A stretch of 64,000 bases of DNA from Phenylobacterium sp. Root1290 (GCF_001425305.1 NZ_LMEE01000004.1:160121-224120); one strand, 5' to 3'; shown: positions 46,214 through 55,908, counted from the stretch's first letter. Numbers and translations: made by a program. Notes: a model not told the origin generated them from the sequence alone.

Positions 46214-47971
46214 GTGATCGACATCGAGCACATGCAGGACGTCGCCAACTATCGGGAGCTGGCCGACGCCGCGCCCGTGATCATGTGGGTGACCGACCAG
46301 AGCGGCCGCTGCGTGTTTCTGAACCAGCTCTGGTACGAATTCACTGGTCAGACGCCCGCTCAGGCTGAGGGCTTCGGATGGCTTGAGGCCACGCATCCTG
46401 ACGATCGGGAGATGGCTGAGGCCGTCTTCCTGAGGGCCAACGCTGAACAAACCGCGTTTCGCTTGGAGTACCGGCTGCGGGGCGCGGACGGCGCCTATCG
46501 CTGGGCGATTGACGCGGCGAAACCTCGGCTGAGCTCGACGGGCGAGTTTCTGGGTTTTGTGGGCTCGGTCATCGACATCGAAGACCGCAGGCGAGCCGAA
46601 GAGGGACTCGCCCTGAGCGAGGAACGGCTGCGGCTGGCCACAGACGCCGCCGACATCGGGTTTTGGGACGTCGACGTGGTGCGCCAGTTGCTGTTTTGGC
46701 CACCCCGCGTGCGCCGCATGTTCGGCATCGCCGACGAGGCGCCCATCGGTCTTGGCGACTTCTATGCCGGCCTGCACCCCGACGATCGCGAGAGAACAGC
46801 GCTCGCCTTCCAAGCCGCGTGCGATCCCAAGACACGCGCTCTATACGACGTGGAATACCGAACAATCGGCAGAGACGACGGCCTGGTCCGCACGATATCA
46901 GCGAAAGGCCGGGCGATTTTCGACGAAGGCGGCCACTGCCTTCGGGTCGTCGGCGTCGCCGCCAACATCACAGCAAGCCGCCGTACCCAAGCGGCCCTCG
47001 CCGAAAGCGAAGCGCGCTACCGCGCTCTTTTTGAGGCCCTGAATGTCGGCTTTTGCGTCGTGGAAGTGGACCTCGGACAGGGCCAAGTCGACTACCGCGT
47101 CGTGGAGGCCAACGCCGCCTTCTATCTCGAGACCGGTTTTCCGAGGGAAATCTTCAATCGCTGGCTTCGCGAAGCTGCCCCAACGCTGGAGGAGCATTGG
47201 TTCGAGAGGTACGGCCGCGTCGCACGCACCGGCGAGGCGATCCGCTTTGAAGAGGGCTCGGACTCCCTTGGGAGATGGTTCGACGTCTACGCTTTTCCGA
47301 CCGGCGACCGGCGCGTGGCCATCCTCTTCAACAACGTTTCGGAACGCCGCCGGGCCGAGGCCCAGATGCGCGCCAATCTGCAGCGCATGCCCGCGTTCGT
47401 GGCGGTGCTGAACGGCCCCGACCACGTCTACGAATTCGCCAACGAGGCCAACAGCACCGTGTTCGGTTTGCGAGAGTTCATAGGCCGACCGGTCCGGGAG
47501 ATATTTCCAGACCTTGCGGATCAGGCGTTCTTTGAACTGCTGGACAAGGTCTACACGAGCGGCGAGCGCTTCTCAGCCCAGGCCATGCCGATCGCGCTGA
47601 GGGGCGAACGTACTCGTTATATCGACCTTCTCTACGAACCGATCAGTGAGGCGGGAAAGGTTGTAGGCATCTTCGCCGGCGGCTACGACGTGACCGATCG
47701 GGTGGAGGCCGAGCGTGACCTCAAGCACCTGAATGCAAGGCTCGAAAATGCCGTCCTTGAAAGAACCGCCGATGTCCAGAAGGGGCTGGAGGCGCTCAAG
47801 GCGGAAATCGCTGAACGCGAGCGCGCCCAGGCCGCGCTTCGTCAGAGCCAGAAGCTCGAGAGCATGGGGCAGCTCACGGGCGGCGTCGCCCATGACTTCA
47901 ACAATCTTCTGACCCCGATCATCGGCGCGCTTGATCTTCTGGAGCGCAAAGGGGTGGGGGGGGGCGCGTGA
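46214..47971 (+). CDS. Hybrid histidine kinase, sensor half (frameshifted)
   Basis: 585 residues holding at least three PAS/PAC units (YRELADAAPVIMWVTDQSGRCVFLN; LRLATDAADIGFWDVDVVRQLLFW with FGIADEAPIG; MPAFVAVLNGPDHVYEFANEAN), a coiled stretch (LKHLNARLENAVLERTADV) and the phosphoacceptor MGQLTGGVAHDFNNLLTPIIG (His in VAHDFNN). It stops right after this at TGA 47969, because a run of nine G (47956-47964) throws the frame. GTG 46214 is the start, with AGGAGC six bases upstream. The remaining kinase and receiver parts follow in the next frame, so as read the kinase cannot be complete. Confidence 0.85.
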   Translation: MIDIEHMQDVANYRELADAAPVIMWVTDQSGRCVFLNQLWYEFTGQTPAQAEGFGWLEATHPDDREMAEAVFLRANAEQTAFRLEYRLRGADGAYRWAIDAAKPRLSSTGEFLGFVGSVIDIEDRRRAEEGLALSEERLRLATDAADIGFWDVDVVRQLLFWPPRVRRMFGIADEAPIGLGDFYAGLHPDDRERTALAFQAACDPKTRALYDVEYRTIGRDDGLVRTISAKGRAIFDEGGHCLRVVGVAANITASRRTQAALAESEARYRALFEALNVGFCVVEVDLGQGQVDYRVVEANAAFYLETGFPREIFNRWLREAAPTLEEHWFERYGRVARTGEAIRFEEGSDSLGRWFDVYAFPTGDRRVAILFNNVSERRRAEAQMRANLQRMPAFVAVLNGPDHVYEFANEANSTVFGLREFIGRPVREIFPDLADQAFFELLDKVYTSGERFSAQAMPIALRGERTRYIDLLYEPISEAGKVVGIFAGGYDVTDRVEAERDLKHLNARLENAVLERTADVQKGLEALKAEIAERERAQAALRQSQKLESMGQLTGGVAHDFNNLLTPIIGALDLLERKGVGGGA

Positions 47972-48950
47972 ACAGCGACTGATCGGAGGGGCGATACATT
48001 CGGCCGAGCGCGCCAAGACGCTGGTCCAGCGGCTTTTGGCCTTTGCTCGCCGCCAACCCCTTCAAGCCAAGTCCGTCGCCGTCGGCGAGCTTGTCCAGAA
48101 CATGGGTGACCTAATCTCGGCGACGACCGGGCCGCAGATCCGTGTGGTGGTGAACGTAACGCCGGGACTGCCTCCGGCCCATGCCGAGCCCAACCAGGTC
48201 GAGATGGCCTTGTTGAATCTGGCCGTGAACGCGCGTGACGCAATGCCCGAGGGCGGCACTCTGCGCATCAGCGCCACCCCGGTGACGGTGGCGCATGGCG
48301 AGATCGCTGAGCTTCGCGCGGGCGACTATGTGCGCCTCTCCGTCGCCGACACTGGGGCAGGTATGGACGAGGCCACCCTGGCGCGCGCGGTCGAGCCGTT
48401 TTTCTCGACTAAGGGCGTGGGGCAGGGCACAGGCCTGGGCCTTTCCATGGCGCACGGGCTGGCCGCTCAACTGGGCGGTTCGTTGACGATTCAGAGCCGC
48501 CTGGAGGTAGGCACCAACGTCCAATTGTGGTTGCCGGTCAGTTCGGCGCCCTCGGGTCCGACGCAGGCCCCAGAGGCTGGCCTGGCGCCGCCGGCGTCCA
48601 AAGCTATGGGATCGGTGCTGCTGGTCGATGATGAGGAGATCGTGCGCTTGACCACGGCGGACATGCTGTCTGAGCTTGGCTATGACGTGGTGGAGGCTCA
48701 TTCAGCCGAGCATGCCCTGCATCTGGTGAAAGAGGGCTTGGTTCCGAACATTCTAGTTACCGATCACCTGATGCCAGGCCTGAGCGGCGCGGATCTGGCG
48801 CGGCTGCTGCATCAGACCTATCCCGCCCTCAAGGTTCTGGTGGTGTCCGGGTACGCGCAGGACGAAGGCCTACCTCCCGATTTGCCGCGCCTGACCAAAC
48901 CGTTTCGCTCGGAGGAACTCGCCGCCAGCCTTAAGGCCTTGGCGGCGTGA
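47931..48950 (+). CDS. Hybrid histidine kinase, catalytic and receiver half (frameshifted)
   Basis: Continuation of the preceding frame. From about residue 12 (GAREQRLIGGAIHSAERAKTLVQRLLAFARRQPL, in parts) it is the second dimerisation helix, then HATPase boxes (MALLNLAVNARDAMPEGG, VADTGAGMDE, GQGTGLGLSMAHG) and a receiver domain (SVLLVDDEEIVRLTTADML, VTDHLMPGLSGADL, Lys in RLTKPF). The first eleven or so codons are not real protein. Joining needs a G run of seven or ten instead of nine. Layout is that of the many PAS-rich hybrid kinases in Caulobacterales that act on LuxR or HWE-type pathways. Confidence 0.85.
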   Translation: MIFWSAKGWGGAREQRLIGGAIHSAERAKTLVQRLLAFARRQPLQAKSVAVGELVQNMGDLISATTGPQIRVVVNVTPGLPPAHAEPNQVEMALLNLAVNARDAMPEGGTLRISATPVTVAHGEIAELRAGDYVRLSVADTGAGMDEATLARAVEPFFSTKGVGQGTGLGLSMAHGLAAQLGGSLTIQSRLEVGTNVQLWLPVSSAPSGPTQAPEAGLAPPASKAMGSVLLVDDEEIVRLTTADMLSELGYDVVEAHSAEHALHLVKEGLVPNILVTDHLMPGLSGADLARLLHQTYPALKVLVVSGYAQDEGLPPDLPRLTKPFRSEELAASLKALAA

Positions 48951-49194
48951 AAGAATACCGCGCGCTAGCTCGGCGGCTTTGAGCCCTGCTCCACATGATC
49001 GATGTGAGCTCGCTCGACCGTCCGGCGCGGCTGTTCAGCGACATGAGTCTGGCATGAAGCAGCAAGCCGAGCAGCAACCCGCCCGCCATCAGCAGCCCCG
49101 ACACCAAGAGGTGGTCGCGCATGCGCCAATTATAGAAGCCTGAAACAACGGCCTCGCCCGCCAGTATCAGGCCAGCCCCCAAGGCGCTGGCCAT
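48931..49194 (-). CDS. Small two-helix membrane protein
   Basis: An 87-residue protein with two predicted membrane helices (ALGAGLILAGEAVVSGF and LLVSGLLMAGGLLLGLLL) and a basic tail. No strong ribosome site; its 3' end overlaps the hybrid-kinase stop by 20 bases, tail to tail. The helices and a sensible ATG support it, but it remains a hypothetical protein. Confidence 0.4.
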   Translation of the reverse strand: MASALGAGLILAGEAVVSGFYNWRMRDHLLVSGLLMAGGLLLGLLLHARLMSLNSRAGRSSELTSIMWSRAQSRRASARYSFTPPRP

Positions 49195-49313
49195 GAGGGC
49201 CGCGGACGGGGCGCATAGCTCTCTGTGCGTTCGGCGGCCGGGTCGTCGCGCTCACTGTCCTCTCTGGTCGGCGCAAGGTGTCCTGTCCCCGGGCTAGGGG
49301 GCGGGGGGGCGCG

Positions 49314-49529
49314 TCAGGAGATATTGTCCCGAAGGTCTTGTTTGGCAGGTTGGCGCGTCTGCGCATGCTCGCAAATGCCGCGCAACTGGCGCTTGAGCAT
49401 GTCGCCTTCGATCTGAACGAGATTGTACCCTTCGATCTTGAGCTGCTTGGAGAGCTCGGAGACGGTTCGGAACTCACCTGTCCTGGCGAGTTCAAAGGCG
49501 CGCTCAAGCGTCGTCTGTTTGAAAGTCAT
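49314..49529 (-). CDS. Small conserved hypothetical protein
   Basis: A 71-residue protein starting MTFKQTTLERAFELARTGEF, then ELSKQLKIEGYNLVQIEGDML and LKRQLRGICEHA. Small proteins of this pattern recur in Caulobacterales and Sphingomonadales, sometimes in many copies. The helical layout suggests a short DNA- or protein-binding fold. Function unknown. Confidence 0.7.
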   Translation of the reverse strand: MTFKQTTLERAFELARTGEFRTVSELSKQLKIEGYNLVQIEGDMLKRQLRGICEHAQTRQPAKQDLRDNIS

Positions 49530-50060
49530 AGATGGGGAGCGGACCAGGCTAGATAGAGTTCCGGGCGACCGGGAGGTAAGGCTAGCCCGTCGGCTTCAGG
49601 TGCAGGAGCGGGCGCAGGATCGGCGGCCGATGCACGACAGCCGCGGCAAGGCGTGGGGCGGCAGGAAGAGGGCGCATGGCGCGCCGTTGATGGTCGTAAA
49701 AGTCATTGGTTCCGGTGGGCTGGCGGCCGACCAAGGCGCCGCGTGGACGCCCTCTGGCGTGGGTCGCAAGGGGACTGGGCGTTGAGGGCGGACGTGTGCG
49801 GGCGAGCGGCCTGTCGCGAGCCGTGCGCCGCGGACGCCGGCGGGCTCATTGAGCCGCCGGGCCGCTGATCTGCGCGCGCGTCTCTTAGGGAGCAGTCTTC
49901 AGGTGGTCTGCGGTTTTGCGGCTGACATCTTGCCGCTCCGCTGATCGCGTTCGAGCGGGTAGCCGAGCTTCTGGCCTTCATTAAGAGCGCCAAGTCCGAC
50001 GCGTTCCACGGCCGCAAGGAGATGCTGACGCGAGGCAAAAATGGGTCTCTCCGCCGCTGG
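49530..50060. other. Intergenic, no gene seen
   Basis: About 530 bases. Open frames on both strands lack protein-like composition and ribosome sites. No repeat, RNA gene or terminator was recognised. Confidence 0.5.
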
Positions 50061-50795
50061 TCAGTCGTTCGGATAGATGCCGTGCAACACGCGATCGAAG
50101 TGATCTTCCAGGGCCGTGGTGCACGAGCAGGAACGCGCAGTCAGCGCGCGCTCGTCGCTGATGACGAACAGACCGCGCCGTGTCGTGATGACGCCCTCCT
50201 TGCGCAGGTTGCTCACGATGCGCGTGACGAAGGTTCGCCCAACGCCAAGCATGCGCGCCAGTTGGTCGTGGGTCATTTCGAACTCTGCTGCGCCCGTGCG
50301 GGCCATCGCCGCCAGCAACCATTTGGCGGTTCGCTGTGTAATGGTGTGGGTGGCGTTGCAGGCGGCGGTTTGGAAGACCTGGGCCAGTAGGCAATCGGAG
50401 TAGCGTGCAAACCAGTGCCGCAGCGTAATGCTATCCAGCTTCGCCTGCTCAAGCGCTGTGGTTTTCACCCTTAGGAAGCGCCCAGCGAAACGCACCTGCG
50501 CCGTGGCGTAGGCCGGCAGTGAGCCGTTCGAGACGATGCCGCCGATGGCGCCTTCACGTCCCACCAGGGCGACCTCGACGGACTCTTCGTTGCGATCGCC
50601 GCCGACACAGAAGGCGGCCATCGCAGCGTTGCACGGGAACCACGTATCGACGACCTCGGCTCCTGCTTCCTGGAGCATGTCGAGGGGCTTGAGATCGAAG
50701 GCGAGCATGTGCGGCGCAAGCCGCGCCCGGTCGGCGTCGGTCAGCTTTGCAAGCAAGAGATTGGCGGTGAAGTCTTCGGCCTTGGGCTGACTCAT
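50061..50795 (-). CDS. Crp/Fnr-family regulator
   Basis: About 244 residues from ATG 50795. A cyclic-nucleotide-binding-like beta-barrel (LQEAGAEVVDTWFPCNAAMAAF, EVALVGREGAIGGIVSNG) is joined by a long helix (SDCLLAQVFQTAACNATHTITQRTAKWLL, in parts) to a winged HTH (FEMTHDQLARMLGVGRTFVTRIVSNLRKEGVI). No FNR-type cysteine cluster is seen at the N-terminus, so not an iron-sulphur oxygen sensor; the effector is unknown. A perfect palindrome lies 41 bases upstream of the start. The C-terminus ends in a Cys-Ser-Cys and His-rich tail (SCSCTTALEDHFDRVLHG). Confidence 0.85.
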   Translation of the reverse strand: MSQPKAEDFTANLLLAKLTDADRARLAPHMLAFDLKPLDMLQEAGAEVVDTWFPCNAAMAAFCVGGDRNEESVEVALVGREGAIGGIVSNGSLPAYATAQVRFAGRFLRVKTTALEQAKLDSITLRHWFARYSDCLLAQVFQTAACNATHTITQRTAKWLLAAMARTGAAEFEMTHDQLARMLGVGRTFVTRIVSNLRKEGVITTRRGLFVISDERALTARSCSCTTALEDHFDRVLHGIYPND

Positions 50796-50835
50796 CGACG
50801 CAGATCGATCCTGGCGCTGCGGCTCACCGGCCACT

Positions 50836-50849
50836 GTCCACTAGTGGAC
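50836..50849. promoter_or_regulatory. Perfect palindrome upstream of the Crp/Fnr gene
   Basis: GTCCACTAGTGGAC, extendable with one mismatch to CTGTC...GACAG. Candidate operator for the Crp/Fnr protein itself. The wider 50796-51102 region has no supported gene and separates the divergent Crp/Fnr and phytochrome-like genes. Confidence 0.5.
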
Positions 50850-51102
50850 CGACAGAGTCGCCCGCCTATGTTACTCCCGAACATAACGCCTCCAGACGTC
50901 GCCCGCGCCTTTGGGATCTCACCAGCCGACTTACGGGCTCTAGATCCTGGTCGGGCTACAACGCCGTATCCGGCGCCGCGTTGCACGACCCGGGGTCACG
51001 GGGCCTGCTGAGCGTTGGCCCACCAGATCCGGGATCATTGAGTGAGCTCCAAGGACGCTCGCTGGCCGGCGCGACGACGCCAATTGAGCTGACCTAGGAC
51101 GC

Positions 51103-52710
51103 ATGAACAAATCCGTCGATCAAAGCAGCCGTGGCCGCCATCCCCCCGATCCCCCCGGAGCGATCCAGCCGCACGGCGCAATGCTTGTGTGCGATCCGGT
51201 AAGTTACCTGATCCAGTTCGCCTCGGAGAATCTGGGCATGTTCGTCGCAGGCGCCGACCAGAACCCCATCGGCGCGGATCTGGCCAGCGTCATTGGCCCG
51301 CAGGCCGCGCATGACGTCCGCAACGCCGCCGCCAAGGCTGGGGGATCGCAGTTTTCCAGCGCTGTGCTGGCCGCATATCTCCCGGGCGCGGCCGGCCTGT
51401 TGGATCTTGCTGTTCGCCGATCCAATGACCGGATCTTCATCGAGATCGAACCGTCCTCGCCCAGCGACGGCAATGACGCGCTCAATTCGGTCCAGGCTCT
51501 GATCCAACGCGTCGATCTGGAGTCAGATGTGGCGTCGATCGCCGGGATTGGGGCGAGACTGGTGCGGGGTTTCCTCGGCTACGACCAAGTGTTGGTGCTC
51601 AGGTTCCTGCACAACGGGATCGGCCTCGGCATCGCCGAAGCCAAGCGCCCGAGTCTGGACAGCCTCCTGGGCCAGCGCTTTCCCGCTTCGGATTTTCCTG
51701 ATCGAGACCGACGGCTTTACTTGGCCAACACCATTCAGATGATCAGTGACGCCCGCCGAAGCCCGGTCGCTTTGACCCCGGCATTGACGAAGGATGAGGC
51801 GCCGATCGATTTATCCCTGGCGCATCTGCGCAGCGTCACGTCGGCCCATCGCAAGCACCTCGAGGAGATCGGGGTCTGCGCATCGTTTTCGATTTCGCTC
51901 ATCGTCGAGGGCGAACTTTGGGGCCTTATCGACTGCTATCACGCCAGCCCCCGCCTCGTGCCCCTGTCAGCTCGGATTGGCGCCGAGCTATTTGGTCGCT
52001 TTGTCTCGCTGCAGATATCATTGGCCGAAGCACGCGACCAGATTGCGAGCGCCGAGCTGGCTCGCGAGCGGCTCGATAATTTGGTCGCCCGCCCCAGCTC
52101 GAAGGACGCGCTGGCCGACAACCTTCGCGACCATCTGCCTGATTCCGCGGGGATCTGGACATCGTTCGACGCGGAGCCCTCGGCGCATGACCTCGGCGAC
52201 GGGGCGAAGGTCAAGGACCTGCCGGCCCGCCTTCGCACGACATTCCCGGCGAGCATCACACCTGCGGGCCCTGCTCCTGTCACGCACACCGCTGCGAGCC
52301 CCGGTGCAGGATCACTTGACGGCCTCGACATCCTGCTCGTCGAAGATCAGGTGCTGGTTGCTATGGATGTTGAAGAGACGCTGCGGCGATTAGGCGCCCG
52401 CAATGTATGCGCCTCGTCATCCGTCGCCGATGCGGACGCCGCGCTGGCGAGCTTCACGCCCCACGTAGCAGTGCTCGATTTCGACCTTGGCGTCGAGACG
52501 TCGGAGGTTCTGGCCGACAGCCTGCAGGCGCGCGGCGTCCCATTCATATTTGCGACTGGATATGGGGAGGGCGCCTCGATGCCGGCGCGTTTCGCGCACG
52601 TTCCGATCGTTCCCAAGCCGATCAGTACGGCCGCCCTGGCCGCGAAGATCGCCGAAGTCAGGCCGCGGGCCTGGGGCGCGGAGGCCAGCAAAGACATCCT
52701 GCGCGATTAA
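51103..52710 (+). CDS. Phytochrome-like protein with receiver domain, no kinase
   Basis: A 535-residue protein. PAS region with PPGAIQPHG (residues 17-25), GAF region (about 150-300) with FPASDF near 193 and [24 protein letters not shown] (conserved His) - all phytochrome signatures. After a short helical stretch comes a receiver domain (DILLVEDQ near 410, phosphoacceptor Asp459 in VLDFDLG, PKPIS). The N-terminal Cys that binds biliverdin in bacteriophytochromes is absent (Ser there), most of the PHY domain is missing, and no histidine kinase follows. It may sense without a covalent bilin or work as an adaptor. Start ATG 51103. Confidence 0.85.
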   Translation: MNKSVDQSSRGRHPPDPPGAIQPHGAMLVCDPVSYLIQFASENLGMFVAGADQNPIGADLASVIGPQAAHDVRNAAAKAGGSQFSSAVLAAYLPGAAGLLDLAVRRSNDRIFIEIEPSSPSDGNDALNSVQALIQRVDLESDVASIAGIGARLVRGFLGYDQVLVLRFLHNGIGLGIAEAKRPSLDSLLGQRFPASDFPDRDRRLYLANTIQMISDARRSPVALTPALTKDEAPIDLSLAHLRSVTSAHRKHLEEIGVCASFSISLIVEGELWGLIDCYHASPRLVPLSARIGAELFGRFVSLQISLAEARDQIASAELARERLDNLVARPSSKDALADNLRDHLPDSAGIWTSFDAEPSAHDLGDGAKVKDLPARLRTTFPASITPAGPAPVTHTAASPGAGSLDGLDILLVEDQVLVAMDVEETLRRLGARNVCASSSVADADAALASFTPHVAVLDFDLGVETSEVLADSLQARGVPFIFATGYGEGASMPARFAHVPIVPKPISTAALAAKIAEVRPRAWGAEASKDILRD

Positions 52711-52840
52711 TCGTCGCCGCGCGCGGTTCCTGCCACCGCTTGCGATATCGCCATCGGCGCCGAACCAGAAGGACAAGCCTGGCGTTGATGCCCGTCACGT
52801 CTTTCGGTTAGATCGCGCCAAGTCCCTCAAGGAGTTTCCC

Positions 52841-53350
52841 ATGACGCAAGGCGTCGTCAAATTCTTCAACGCCAACAAAGGCTTTGGCTTCATCAGCCCA
52901 TCGGACGGCGCCGACGACGTCTTTGTCCATGTTACGGCGCTCCATGACAGCGGCCTTGATGGACTGAATGAGGGGGACGAAGTCAGCTTCGAGATCACCC
53001 GTGATCGGCGATCCGGCAAATCGACCGCGACCGGTTTGACGCTGCTCGCCGCTGCGACGCCTTCGTCACGCGGCGGGAGGCCGCCCCGTCAGGCGCCAGG
53101 GGCTCAAAGGCAGGGCGGCGGCTCCCACTCCTCGCTGGGTTCGGCCAACGGCGTCGTCAAGTGGTTCAACGCCAGCAAGGGCTTCGGATTCATTACCCCC
53201 GACGTTGGCGGCGAAGACATCTTTGTTCACATCTCCGCCGTAGAGCAGGCCGGCTTGAGCAGCCTGACGGAAGGTCAAACGCTGAGTTTTGACGTGGAGC
53301 AGGATCGCCGCAGCGGCAAGCTTTCGGCAGCCAATCTCCGTACGGACTGA
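52841..53350 (+). CDS. Double cold-shock-domain protein
   Basis: A 169-residue protein with two cold-shock domains joined by a Gly/Arg/Pro-rich linker (residues about 73-95). Each has the RNP motifs: [14 protein letters not shown] with DVFVHVTAL, and [14 protein letters not shown] with DIFVHISAV. It would bind single-stranded RNA/DNA as an RNA chaperone. Two-domain cold-shock proteins are typical of Caulobacterales and other alphaproteobacteria. ATG 52841 follows AAGGAG at seven bases. Monocistronic. Confidence 0.93.
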   Translation: MTQGVVKFFNANKGFGFISPSDGADDVFVHVTALHDSGLDGLNEGDEVSFEITRDRRSGKSTATGLTLLAAATPSSRGGRPPRQAPGAQRQGGGSHSSLGSANGVVKWFNASKGFGFITPDVGGEDIFVHISAVEQAGLSSLTEGQTLSFDVEQDRRSGKLSAANLRTD

Positions 53351-53401
53351 TCTCCTCCAACGCGCGGGGCGCGTGTTGCACTCCGCGCGGCAGGCCCTCG
53401 C

Positions 53402-53641
53402 TCAAGCGTTGTCCGGCGCGGCGGGCCCATGGCCGTGACCGCATAGAGTCTTGACCGGTATATCGCCGGCCTTGCTCCAGAGCCGTTCGTGTATGGCGAA
53501 TGCGGCCGTTTGGACGACCGGCTCCACCACCCCGACCGCCAAAGCGATGCGCCAGTCGCGAGTGAGGGCGAAGGCGACGATGATCGCCACCGTCAGATGC
53601 ATGACGCCGTAGGTGCAGGTCTTCAGCATTGTGCGGTTCAT
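53402..53641 (-). CDS. DUF2061 membrane protein
   Basis: A 79-residue protein with two membrane helices: KTCTYGVMHLTVAIIVAFALT, WRIALAVGVVEPVVQTAAFAIHERLW (in parts). The H-x(n)-EP-x-x-Q and HERLW residues are the DUF2061 signature. Function unknown. It lies 17 bases downstream of the manganese catalase gene and is probably co-transcribed with it. Confidence 0.82.
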   Translation of the reverse strand: MNRTMLKTCTYGVMHLTVAIIVAFALTRDWRIALAVGVVEPVVQTAAFAIHERLWSKAGDIPVKTLCGHGHGPAAPDNA

Positions 53642-53658
53642 CGCCTTCGCCCCAGGCC

Positions 53659-54558
53659 CTACTCGCCTAGGGGAGTAGTGGCGCCCGCGCCCGGCCCGGC
53701 GCCAAGATCAGCGCCCGTGATCGGGTCGATGGTGGGGTCAGACTGGGTGCGCGCAGCCATGTTCGCGAGCGTTTTCTTTTCTTTGGCGCTGACCTTCACC
53801 GTGGCCGAACCATCTCCCCCGTCCACGGCGGCCTGGGCGTCACGATCGCTGACGACCTGCCAGTTTTCTCCGGAGTTCCATGCGCCGCTGGCGTCGCCGT
53901 CTCCCTGAGACATGTCGAAATAGACATCGGTGAAGGCCGGGTCGCCGGGGATCTTACCCGGCGGGAAATTGGGCTCGATCGCGTAGAGGGCCTTCTCAAA
54001 CGACTTCTGGTGCGCGATCTCGCGGGTCATCAGAAAGCCCAGGGCGTCCCTGATGCCAGGATCGTCAGTGATGTTGATCAGCCGCTCGTAGACAATCTTG
54101 GCCCGGCTCTCAGCGGCGATGTTAGAGCGCAGATCCACCGTCGGCTCGCCGCGGCTGTCGATATAGGCGGCGGTCCAGGGCACGCCGGAAGAATTCGTCA
54201 AGGCAGGGCCGCCGCCATAAAGCAGCGCCTGGGTGTGGCTGTCGCCGCCGCGCGTGAGCGAGAGATAGAGTTCGGCCTCCGACATGGCCGCTTCCGCCAA
54301 TTGTCCCTTAGCGCCCTTGTTGAGCATGGCGACGATGCTGCCGATGATCTCCAGATGGCTCAGTTCCTCGGTGGCGATGTCGAGCAGAAGGTCCTTACGG
54401 CCGGGATCGTCTTCGGCGAGGCCTTGTGTGAAATACCGCATCGCCGCAGCAAGCTCACCGTCGGGCCCGCCAAATTGTTCGAGGAGCAGACTGGCGAGAA
54501 CCGGGTTTGGTTCGGCCACGCGCACGGTGTACTGAAGCCTCTTGTTGTGCATAAACAT
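53659..54558 (-). CDS. Manganese catalase
   Basis: A 299-residue non-haem catalase (2 H2O2 to water and oxygen) with a di-manganese site in a four-helix bundle. Ligand motifs are all present: GELAAAMRYFTQ, EELSHLEIIG (Glu and His), ESRAKIVYERL and EIAHQKSFEKAL. The C-terminal region (FDMSQGDGDASGAWNSGE) is the usual tail. It is the first gene of a pair with DUF2061 and belongs with LigD, AlkB and DUF4142 to an oxidative and DNA-damage-tolerance set. Start ATG 54558. Confidence 0.93.
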   Translation of the reverse strand: MFMHNKRLQYTVRVAEPNPVLASLLLEQFGGPDGELAAAMRYFTQGLAEDDPGRKDLLLDIATEELSHLEIIGSIVAMLNKGAKGQLAEAAMSEAELYLSLTRGGDSHTQALLYGGGPALTNSSGVPWTAAYIDSRGEPTVDLRSNIAAESRAKIVYERLINITDDPGIRDALGFLMTREIAHQKSFEKALYAIEPNFPPGKIPGDPAFTDVYFDMSQGDGDASGAWNSGENWQVVSDRDAQAAVDGGDGSATVKVSAKEKKTLANMAARTQSDPTIDPITGADLGAGPGAGATTPLGE

Positions 54559-54675
54559 ATGTTATCTTTCAGGTTTCCTGGGATATCTCGGAATCCCAAC
54601 CTGCGGGGGGGATCTCTGTTCCTACGGTCAAGCGGCCTGGTGGAAAGATTTCTGAAAGACTGCTTCCAGTTCGGC

Positions 54676-55908
54676 TCAGCGGCGCGAGCCGTCAGTTGAA
54701 GCCGATCGAGACCGCATGTCGTCCTGCAGGCTTGTTCCGAGATGGGAGTCAGGCGGGGTTGGCGGCCAGGCGCGATGGGCCAACAGCTGGTCGGCGAAGG
54801 CGGCGATGTGGTCGTTGTAGACCTCCGCGCGCTCTAGCATTCCCATGTGGTTCACATCTTCGACCACCACCAGGTCGGCAAGCTTGCATGTCCGCGCGAT
54901 GTGTTCGCTCGCCTCGAGCTTGGTGACGAGGTCAAGGTCCCCACCAATGACCAGCACGGGGATGTCGAGCCTATGCAGGCTGTCTGACCCATCCCAGCGG
55001 AACATCGCCAGAATTCCGCGGGCTTGCTCTCCTGGAGGGTTGCGAGTGGCCAGGAGCGTGACGTGTTCCAGCTGGCTGCGCGTCACGAAACGCCCAAATC
55101 CGAAACGATTGGCCATATGGGCCGAGCCGCTGAGGTAGCTTAGCCAGGCACTGGCCCAGACAAGCGGCTGCAGCCAGATCGCAACATGAAGGAGGGGCTG
55201 CAGGACTGGCCGCCGCAGAGCCTTGGCAAGGCCCGCCGCCACCATGGTTCGCAAGGGGTTCGTGTAGGTCGTGTTCAGCAGCACCGCGCCAAGGACCTTA
55301 TTTCTGGCGAAACCGGGACGAGCCAAAAGCGTCTGGATCACCATCCCGCCGATGCTGTGGCCCACCAGGACCGCGGGTCGAGACCCGGTGAATTTGACAA
55401 GGGCTGCGAGATCGTCGGCGAAAGCTTCAAGGTCGGTTTGGGTGCGTCCCCGCCGAGAGATTCCAAGTCCGGGCATGTCCCAGACAACGACCCGGAACCG
55501 CCGCGCAAGCATCCCGCGGGCGTACCACCAGATCGTGGAATCCATTCCCCATCCGTGCGTCAGAATGAGGCGCGGCCCATCAACTGGGCCAAATTGCTCG
55601 ACATAAAGGGTACGGCCGGTGTCGGTAAGGATGCAAACCGCCTCGCCTAGGCCGCGCCGGGGATGGGAAGGAACCTTGTCTCGATGGGCGATCAACGCCA
55701 GCACCACGGCGCGGCCCATTGCGGCCCAGGCGAGCATCCCTGCTCCAAGCCAAAGCCTCCACACCTCGCCCCGCACCCACTGCGCGCGCCCGGCAAGATC
55801 GATGAGTGTGTCGCCTCGCCACCAACTCCAGACGAAGTATCCGCCGACGATAACGACGGCGAGGGCGAGGAGACCGAAGATGAATCTTAGAAAGCCGAGC
55901 AGGGGCAT
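54676..55908 (-). CDS. Membrane-anchored alpha/beta hydrolase
   Basis: A 410-residue protein with an N-terminal membrane helix (FLRFIFGLLALAVVIVGGYFVW) and a second hydrophobic segment around 55-72, then an alpha/beta-hydrolase fold: LILTHGWGMDSTIW (oxyanion region), VVVWDMPGLG, nucleophile elbow VGHSIGGM (Ser), Asp in VIGGDLDLVT and His in VEDVNHMGML. A cap of about 100 residues lies between. Substrate unknown. No operon partner. Confidence 0.85.
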   Translation of the reverse strand: MPLLGFLRFIFGLLALAVVIVGGYFVWSWWRGDTLIDLAGRAQWVRGEVWRLWLGAGMLAWAAMGRAVVLALIAHRDKVPSHPRRGLGEAVCILTDTGRTLYVEQFGPVDGPRLILTHGWGMDSTIWWYARGMLARRFRVVVWDMPGLGISRRGRTQTDLEAFADDLAALVKFTGSRPAVLVGHSIGGMVIQTLLARPGFARNKVLGAVLLNTTYTNPLRTMVAAGLAKALRRPVLQPLLHVAIWLQPLVWASAWLSYLSGSAHMANRFGFGRFVTRSQLEHVTLLATRNPPGEQARGILAMFRWDGSDSLHRLDIPVLVIGGDLDLVTKLEASEHIARTCKLADLVVVEDVNHMGMLERAEVYNDHIAAFADQLLAHRAWPPTPPDSHLGTSLQDDMRSRSASTDGSRR

